Shown: positions 58,774 through 64,000 of the stretch, piece after piece
Layout: every line of letters begins with the position of its first letter
Numbering within the stretch: position 1 is the first letter of the stretch
DNA from: Pedobacter psychrophilus
GTDB taxonomy: Bacteria; Bacteroidota; Bacteroidia; Sphingobacteriales; Sphingobacteriaceae
Reading direction: 5' to 3'
Assembly: GCF_001652725.1 (NCBI RefSeq)
Contig: NZ_LWHJ01000030.1
Coordinates: 62,001-126,000, forward strand
Length of the DNA: 64,000 bases
Translations under genes and position numbers: made by a program
The notes under the pieces: model-generated
Seen by the model: only the letters and a program-made list of their open reading frames with translations
What the model was told of the DNA's origin: nothing
The model's database searches: none

Positions 58774-58812
58774 AAATAGCTATTTAACATGATGTAAATG
58801 GCTATTTTTTTC
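58774..58812 (+). terminator. Terminator after the acyl-CoA dehydrogenase gene
   Basis: AAATAGC-T-ATTT pairs with AAAT-G-GCTATTT around a 10-base loop, followed by a T-run. Confidence 0.8.
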
Positions 58813-58882
58813 TTTAAGAATAAATTAAAATATTAATTGTTTTATATTAACGTTTTTAATTATCACTATTCATTTTCATCAC

Positions 58883-60127
58883 ATGAAATCTCCCATTAAG
58901 TATATCCTAATCTCTCTATTTACAATCATCATTATAAATTCTTGTGATAAACCATCAAATAAATTACAAGCTGGTATTTGGCGAGGAGCATTAATAACAG
59001 AATCTGGAGCTGAAATTCCTTTCAATTTTGATGTGGTGGATAGTGAAGGGAAATATTATATAGAGATTATTAACAGTTCTGAAAGGCTTAAAGTTGATGA
59101 GATTACCCATTTAGGAGATTCTATCCATATCAAATTACCTCTTTTTGATTCTGAAATTAACGGAACTTTGGTTGATGGAAAAATAGATGGCATTTGGACA
59201 AAACATTTAGCCAATAAAGATGCTCAAATGACTTTTTACGCTCAGGCTGGTTCTGCATGGAGAATTAAAGAAAAAGCGATGCAACCAACTGTTGATGTTT
59301 CTGGCAGATGGGAAACTACTTTTATTAGTGCAGATAAAACAGATACTACTCAAGCGGTTGGCGAGTTTGTTCAAAATCAATCAAAAGTTACAGGGACTTT
59401 TTTAACCACCACTGGCGATTATCGCTACTTAGAGGGAATGGTAGAAGATAATAAATTGGTGCTTTCTACATTTGATGGTTCTCATGCCTTTTTATTTACT
59501 TCTACAATAAATCCTGATAGCACCATGTCTGACGGAAAATTTTATTCTGGCTTTTCTTCTATTGATAATTTTACCGCAAAAAGAAATGAAAAAGCCATTT
59601 TACCCGATGCTTATGGATTTACTTTTTTAAAGGATACCACCAAACAAATTGCTTTTACTTTTCCCAATTTAGAAGGGAAAAAGATTTCTTTAAGTGATTC
59701 AAAATTTAAAAATAAGGTAGTTATTCTTCAATTATTAGGTTCTTGGTGTCCAAACTGTATGGATGAAAGTGCTTTTCTAACTAAATTTTACGATAAATAT
59801 CATGACAAAGGAGTGGAGATAATTGGTTTGGCTTATGAGCGCACCAAAGATTTTGAAAAATCTAAAACTAACCTTGAAGGGTTGAAAAAGCGTTTTGATA
59901 TTAAATATGATATTTTAGTTACAGGTTATACCAACGATAAAGGCGAGGCTGCTAAGAGCTTACCAATGTTAAATAAAATAGCTGCTTTTCCAACCATGAT
60001 TGTGATCGATAAAAAAGGAAATGTTAGAAAAATACATACCGGCTTTAGTGGTCCAGGAACTGGGAATCATTATGTGGAATTTGTGAACGAGTTTGATAAA
60101 TTGATTGATGACTTATTAGCGAAGTAA
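58883..60127 (+). CDS. TlpA-family lipoprotein thioredoxin
   Basis: A 414-residue lipoprotein (signal LISLFTIIIINSC, Cys21) with a beta-rich N-terminal half (about residues 30-240, including GIWRGALITESGAEIPFNF and a similar GRWETTFISADKTDTTQA repeat) and a C-terminal thioredoxin domain with the redox pair in LQLLGSWCPNCMDESAFLTK and cis-Pro in IAAFPTMIVIDKKGNVRKIH. It would act as a reductase in the periplasm or at the membrane. The next gene starts 5 bp later, so both are probably one transcript. Confidence 0.9.
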   Translation: MKSPIKYILISLFTIIIINSCDKPSNKLQAGIWRGALITESGAEIPFNFDVVDSEGKYYIEIINSSERLKVDEITHLGDSIHIKLPLFDSEINGTLVDGKIDGIWTKHLANKDAQMTFYAQAGSAWRIKEKAMQPTVDVSGRWETTFISADKTDTTQAVGEFVQNQSKVTGTFLTTTGDYRYLEGMVEDNKLVLSTFDGSHAFLFTSTINPDSTMSDGKFYSGFSSIDNFTAKRNEKAILPDAYGFTFLKDTTKQIAFTFPNLEGKKISLSDSKFKNKVVILQLLGSWCPNCMDESAFLTKFYDKYHDKGVEIIGLAYERTKDFEKSKTNLEGLKKRFDIKYDILVTGYTNDKGEAAKSLPMLNKIAAFPTMIVIDKKGNVRKIHTGFSGPGTGNHYVEFVNEFDKLIDDLLAK

Positions 60128-60132
60128 TTTTT

Positions 60133-60567
60133 ATGATGCGATTAAGCTTTGTATTGTTATTATTTATCCTTTTTGCTTGTCAAAATAAATCTGCAAATGT
60201 TTTAAAAGATGAAATAAATATAGCGGTAAGTAAAGATTCTTCGTCATTGATAATTTCTAATATTGATGATTATATTCTAAGAGATCTTTCTACCGATACT
60301 TTATCAAATTCTATGTGGGCCCAAACCATTGCTGTCTATTCTAAAACAGATGATGAAGATTTGCAAGATTTAGAGAAACCCATTATTGGTAAATATGCTA
60401 TTGCAGATAAAAACATCGTGTTTACACCAAATCTTTCTTTTAAAAAAGGGAAATCTTATTTAGTGGAACTTTATTTGCAAAACCCCAGCGGAGACATTAC
60501 CGAGAATTTAAAGAAAAACAGCTCTTTATTTAATCAGGATGCCATCCAAAAAACTATTCAATTTTAA
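60133..60567 (+). CDS. Hypothetical small lipoprotein
   Basis: A 144-residue product with a lipoprotein signal (FVLLLFILFAC, around Cys16). The mature part has mixed polar sequence with TLSNSMWAQTIAVYSKTDDE and the final FNQDAIQKTIQF; I recognise no family. It lies 5 bp after the TlpA lipoprotein gene and 12 bp before rarA, so the three are likely co-transcribed. Possibly a partner of the thioredoxin lipoprotein, by position only. Confidence 0.7.
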   Translation: MMRLSFVLLLFILFACQNKSANVLKDEINIAVSKDSSSLIISNIDDYILRDLSTDTLSNSMWAQTIAVYSKTDDEDLQDLEKPIIGKYAIADKNIVFTPNLSFKKGKSYLVELYLQNPSGDITENLKKNSSLFNQDAIQKTIQF

Positions 60568-60579
60568 TCGATAAAAAAA

Positions 60580-61854
60580 TTGGCTTTAACAGATCCCTTA
60601 GCAGAAAGGATGCGTCCCAAATCTTTGGCGCAATATACTGGTCAACAACATTTAGTTGGCGAGGGAGCTGTTTTGCGCAAGGCGATTGAAAACGGACACA
60701 TTCCTTCCATGATCTTTTGGGGTCCGCCCGGAGTTGGAAAAACCACTTTAGCATTTATTATTTCTCAAAATTTAGACCGTCCGTTTTTTCCTTTAAGTGC
60801 GATAAATTCTGGCGTTAAAGATGTGCGAGAGATGATTGACAAAGCCGCTCAATATAAAAAGGGTGGCATTGTTCCTATTCTTTTTATTGATGAGATTCAT
60901 CGTTTTTCAAAATCGCAACAAGATTCTTTGTTGGGAGCTGTGGAGCGTGGTTTAGTGGTATTAATTGGTGCTACAACAGAAAATCCATCTTTTGAAGTGA
61001 TTTCGGCTTTGCTATCTCGATGCCAAGTTTATGTGCTTAAAAACCTGACGGAGGAAGAATTGATTTCACTTTTAAAAAACGCGATTTCTCACGATGAAAT
61101 CCTTCAGAAAAAAGAAATCGAGTTAAAAGAAACGGAAGCGTTAATCAGGCTTTCTGGCGGCGATGGACGTAAGCTTTTAAATATTTTTGAGCTGTTGGTA
61201 AATGCTGCTAATAATAAAAAAGTAATCATCACTAATGATTTTGTATTGACGCATATTCAGCAGAATATGGCTTTATATGATAAAACTGGCGAGCAACATT
61301 ATGATATCATTTCTGCATTTATAAAATCTATCCGCGGCAGCGACCCAAATGGAGCAGTTTATTGGTTAGCGAGAATGATTGAAGGCGGCGAAGACCCTAA
61401 ATTTATTGCTAGAAGACTTTTGATTTTAGCGTCAGAAGATATTGGAAATGCAAACCCGAATGCGCTCTTATTGGCAAACAATTGCTTCCAAGCTGTAAAT
61501 GTAATTGGTTGGCCTGAGTCGAGAATCATACTTTCACAAGCGGTAACTTATATGGCATCATCGGCTAAAAGCAATGCATCTTATGAAGCAATCGCAAAAG
61601 CACAATCTTTGGTTAAACAAACTGGAGACTTGCCGGTTCCTTTACATTTGAGAAACGCCCCAACAAAAATGATGAAAAACATGGATTATGGTAAAGATTA
61701 TAAATACGCCCATGCTTTTAAAGACAATTTTATAGACCAAGAATTTTTGCCAGAACAACTAAGCGGTACCAAGCTTTACGACCCTCAGGATAATCCTGCA
61801 GAATCAAAAATCAGGGAGCATTTAAAAAAGTTGTGGGGTAAGTATGGGTATTGA
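60580..61854 (+). CDS. rarA: Replication-associated recombination protein A (MgsA/RarA AAA+ ATPase)
   Basis: AAA+ protein acting at stalled replication forks with SSB. The 424-residue chain starts at TTG 60580 (ALTDPLAERMRPKSLAQYTG). Walker A is MIFWGPPGVGKTTLAFII, Walker B ILFIDEIHRFSKSQQDSLLG, and sensor 1 VLIGATTENPSFEVISALLS; the C-terminal tetramerisation region is intact (LPVPLHLRNAPTKMMKNMDY, ending EHLKKLWGKYGY). It follows the lipoprotein genes closely, but a functional link is not implied. A small hairpin follows it. Confidence 0.97.
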   Translation: MALTDPLAERMRPKSLAQYTGQQHLVGEGAVLRKAIENGHIPSMIFWGPPGVGKTTLAFIISQNLDRPFFPLSAINSGVKDVREMIDKAAQYKKGGIVPILFIDEIHRFSKSQQDSLLGAVERGLVVLIGATTENPSFEVISALLSRCQVYVLKNLTEEELISLLKNAISHDEILQKKEIELKETEALIRLSGGDGRKLLNIFELLVNAANNKKVIITNDFVLTHIQQNMALYDKTGEQHYDIISAFIKSIRGSDPNGAVYWLARMIEGGEDPKFIARRLLILASEDIGNANPNALLLANNCFQAVNVIGWPESRIILSQAVTYMASSAKSNASYEAIAKAQSLVKQTGDLPVPLHLRNAPTKMMKNMDYGKDYKYAHAFKDNFIDQEFLPEQLSGTKLYDPQDNPAESKIREHLKKLWGKYGY

Positions 61855-61885
61855 TTATAAAATATATTTATACATTGCATAACAA

Positions 61886-61911
61886 ACATAAATAAAAATT
61901 TATGTATTAGT
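61886..61911 (+). terminator. Possible terminator after rarA
   Basis: ACATAAAT and ATTTATGT flank an AAAA loop; ATTAG and TTTTTT follow. The stem is AT-only and therefore weak. Confidence 0.45.
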
Positions 61912-61952
61912 TTTTTCAGATTTGTGAAGTCAAAAACTTTAACAATTTGAAA

Positions 61953-63449
61953 ATGAATACAAATTCTTCAATTGAAAATCCTCCACCTAACGGTTTCAAA
62001 GAAAAGCAAACATTATATAATCTAAATCAAGATTCAACCACAGTTTTAGCCACCACAATCAATATTTTTTTGTGGATACTTTTTCTAGGAAATGCGTTCT
62101 TTTTAGCCATCAACTTTTCAAATAACCTAGTTTGGAATGTTGAAGAAATCATTCGCATTAACGGTTTCACTTTATTAATTTGGTCAACCGTTACATTTTT
62201 TAGTGCCATTTTAAGCACTTACTGTAAATACTATCTTGCTGGTTTCAAATACCAAAAAAAATTCATCGGCTTAAGCCTAGGTTTCACTTTTTCGGTAATG
62301 CTTTTTATTGCCTCTAATCACATTGCATTGTTATTATTATCATGGTTTGCAATGGGTGTTTTTATGGCGGGTTTAATAGGTATTAATGCAGAATGGAAAG
62401 AAGCGCAAGAAGCCAGAAAATTTGCGCAAAAATATTTCTTTTTAGGAACTCTGTTTTTAAGTTCCGGAGTTTTATTGTTGGCAGAAAAAACCAACACTCA
62501 CACTTTAGAAGGCATCATTAAAAACGTAAATAATCTTTCTCAAATCACAATTGTCATTGCAGCTTTGTTTATCATTACCGCAGCAATTATTCAATCGGCA
62601 ATTTACCCTTTCCACAGGTGGTTGCTTTCAGCAATGACGGCTCCAACACCAGCATCAGCATTGATGCATGCGGGTTTTGTAAATGGAGCAGGCATTTTAT
62701 TGGCGCTTTTTGCTCCACTAATATTTGCTTCAAACACTTTTATCTTATTATTAATCATCGGCGGATTAACCGCCATTATTGCCCAGTTTACCAAGCTTTT
62801 ACAAACCAACGTTAAGCAAAAACTGGGATGCTCAACCATTGCACAAATGGGTTTTATGATTATGCAATGTGGTTTGGGTTTCTTTAATACAGCGGTAGTT
62901 CACCTTATTCTTCATGGCTTTTATAAAGCTTATTTGTTTCTTGCATCAGGGGAAAACATACAACAAACCAAACCAGAAAAACCCGAGAAAATTGTGATTA
63001 AACCATTGCAAGCTATTGTGGTTCTTTTCTTTGGAATAATTGGCGCTTATCTTTTTGCAACATTAACCGGCAAAGGATTAGGTGTAAATAGTGGAATATT
63101 TTTAACCTTGATTGTAGCTATCACAGTCGGACAAATTACTTACAACATCGTCAAACAAAAAAATCTCAGCATTTGGCAAAAAGCATATATCCCGCCAATA
63201 TTATTTTTATTGGGCATAGGTATTTACGCTTTGATTTATAATGGAGTAACTCATTTAATGGCAACAATGTCAATGGTTGATGTGCCTTTACCACTTAACG
63301 CTATACAAATCATATTCGGGATTATATTTTTGATAGGTTTCTTTATCATGAAACTTGGCATATACCGCAACTTTTCATGGCTTTATGTAAAGCTATTGAA
63401 TGATTCGCAACCTTATCATAAAACTTTATTAATGTTTAAAAGCAAATAA
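61953..63449 (+). CDS. dabB: Proton-conducting membrane subunit, DabB-like
   Basis: Antiporter-like membrane protein of 498 residues related to NuoL; the next gene is DabA-like, which identifies the pair as a DAB inorganic-carbon transporter rather than a piece of complex I. The ATG at 61953 is preferred to a TTG two codons earlier. About 13-14 spans are visible; key family features are the Lys/His-bearing helices FHRWLLSAMTAPTPASALMH and LHGFYKAYLFLASGENIQQT, plus VKQKLGCSTIAQMGFMIMQC. It would couple proton flow to CO2 hydration by DabA. No other nuo genes are present. Confidence 0.88.
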   Translation: MNTNSSIENPPPNGFKEKQTLYNLNQDSTTVLATTINIFLWILFLGNAFFLAINFSNNLVWNVEEIIRINGFTLLIWSTVTFFSAILSTYCKYYLAGFKYQKKFIGLSLGFTFSVMLFIASNHIALLLLSWFAMGVFMAGLIGINAEWKEAQEARKFAQKYFFLGTLFLSSGVLLLAEKTNTHTLEGIIKNVNNLSQITIVIAALFIITAAIIQSAIYPFHRWLLSAMTAPTPASALMHAGFVNGAGILLALFAPLIFASNTFILLLIIGGLTAIIAQFTKLLQTNVKQKLGCSTIAQMGFMIMQCGLGFFNTAVVHLILHGFYKAYLFLASGENIQQTKPEKPEKIVIKPLQAIVVLFFGIIGAYLFATLTGKGLGVNSGIFLTLIVAITVGQITYNIVKQKNLSIWQKAYIPPILFLLGIGIYALIYNGVTHLMATMSMVDVPLPLNAIQIIFGIIFLIGFFIMKLGIYRNFSWLYVKLLNDSQPYHKTLLMFKSK

Positions 63450-63451
63450 AT

Positions 63452-64000
63452 ATGAGCGAGCAAAACTTTATCAAACTTATTGAAAAAGCATCTAATGTAG
63501 TTGGGAAAACATTTCCTTTATATGCTTTTGTTACCTCTAATCCCTTATCTGGTTATGAACAAGAGACCTTTTTTAATGCTACAGAAAGTGCTCAGAAATA
63601 TTTTTCAGGTTCTTTTTTCCCTACTGCGGAGGTTTATAAACAAGCTTGGGATGCAAATGAAATTGACGGAAAGGTTTTAAAGAATATGCTTTTTGCTGAT
63701 GGATTTACGGAAAGCCCGGCTACTTACTTACAACAACTAGTAAATCAAAAAACTTCAGTAGAAGAAAACCCAAATCATCATTTAGATACCTTAATGGTAA
63801 AATGGCTGAGTTCTTTTTTAGACGAAGGAATAGCTGAATGGGAAATGCCTAACAGAGAAGATGGTTTTTATAATGCTTGGAGAAAATTAGCAAAATATGA
63901 TGGAAAGCTAAACATAAAATCCAAAAAAGAAATACCCGAATCGGCAATAGAATCATTACAACAAGCCCTTAAAGATTACTCCGATGATGAACAGTTACAA
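63452..64000 (+). CDS. dabA: DabA-like inorganic carbon transporter subunit (DUF2309), 3' end outside window
   Basis: The N-terminal 183 residues of a DUF2309 protein, beginning 2 bp after dabB. TFPLYAFVTSNPLSGYEQET corresponds to the conserved N-terminal FV(A/H)xNPLxGxE segment of the family. The zinc-binding active site (Cys, Asp, His, Cys, carbonic-anhydrase-like) lies further downstream and cannot be checked. With DabB it should convert CO2 to bicarbonate vectorially, raising bicarbonate for carboxylating enzymes in a heterotroph. Confidence 0.85.
   Translation, partial: MSEQNFIKLIEKASNVVGKTFPLYAFVTSNPLSGYEQETFFNATESAQKYFSGSFFPTAEVYKQAWDANEIDGKVLKNMLFADGFTESPATYLQQLVNQKTSVEENPNHHLDTLMVKWLSSFLDEGIAEWEMPNREDGFYNAWRKLAKYDGKLNIKSKKEIPESAIESLQQALKDYSDDEQLQ

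Noticed and set aside
61953-63449. Annotation as complex I subunit NuoL.
   Set aside because: The next gene is DUF2309/DabA and no other nuo genes are near, so DabB is the better call.

Overview
The window is a low-GC, gene-dense chromosomal segment of a Bacteroidota bacterium, most likely a Pedobacter-like member of the Sphingobacteriaceae. The evidence is the SusC/SusD pair, the recurring TAnnTTTG promoter element typical of the phylum, the three-subunit type-B succinate dehydrogenase, Bacteroidota-restricted lipoproteins (DUF4270 and DUF4369-type), and many TTG starts without clear Shine-Dalgarno sites. I see no rRNA, tRNA, CRISPR array, insertion sequence or prophage. Most genes are housekeeping or ordinary accessory genes.

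Layout. 1-3941: the end of a susC gene and a complete susD (outer-membrane glycan uptake). 4095-6335: an orphan FeoB-associated mini-protein, an unexplained in-phase reading frame, and typA. 6446-14033: a surface-polysaccharide locus with FkbM methyltransferase, four glycosyltransferases, a Wzx-type flippase, and a methyltransferase/acetyltransferase pair on the other strand. 14035-20772: glutaminyl-peptide cyclase, a decayed ORF6N gene, yraN-dnaG, an HtrA protease and pdeM. 20887-24512: the sdh/frd operon. 24590-29333: a TlpA-like lipid-facing thioredoxin, a degenerate arginase-fold protein, an epimerase and a phosphoserine phosphatase with an ACT tail. 29364-32067: a type III polyketide synthase, methyltransferase and UbiA prenyltransferase, a likely small biosynthetic cluster. 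32042-39320: small metabolic and membrane proteins, a zinc-ribbon/Nif3 pair and a TPR protein with a lone kinase H-box. 39426-43582: mfd and a two-gene nucleotidyltransferase module. 43604-43977: a duplicated glmS tail with paired REP-like hairpins. 44153-48822: TetR plus a TolC-HlyD-EmrB efflux operon. 48835-57286: DUF2461, YdeI-like, glmS, DUF4270, a glycogen-synthase N-domain protein, panC-panD, a YbhN-like membrane protein and a heptose-phosphate adenylyltransferase. 57621-64000: acyl-CoA dehydrogenase, TlpA lipoprotein, rarA and the start of a dabB-dabA inorganic-carbon transporter.

The most notable non-gene signals are intergenic arrays with strict 7-base phasing (three places, one of them arranged as an inverted pair around a palindrome inside the sdh operon), two diverged copies of a long foldback element, a 304-bp duplication of the glmS 3' end joined to REP-like hairpins, and an 18-bp perfect stem whose T-run abuts the glmS start codon. 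The best candidate for an under-described gene system is the adjacent small-protein/nucleotidyltransferase pair at 42923-43582; the type III PKS cluster is second.
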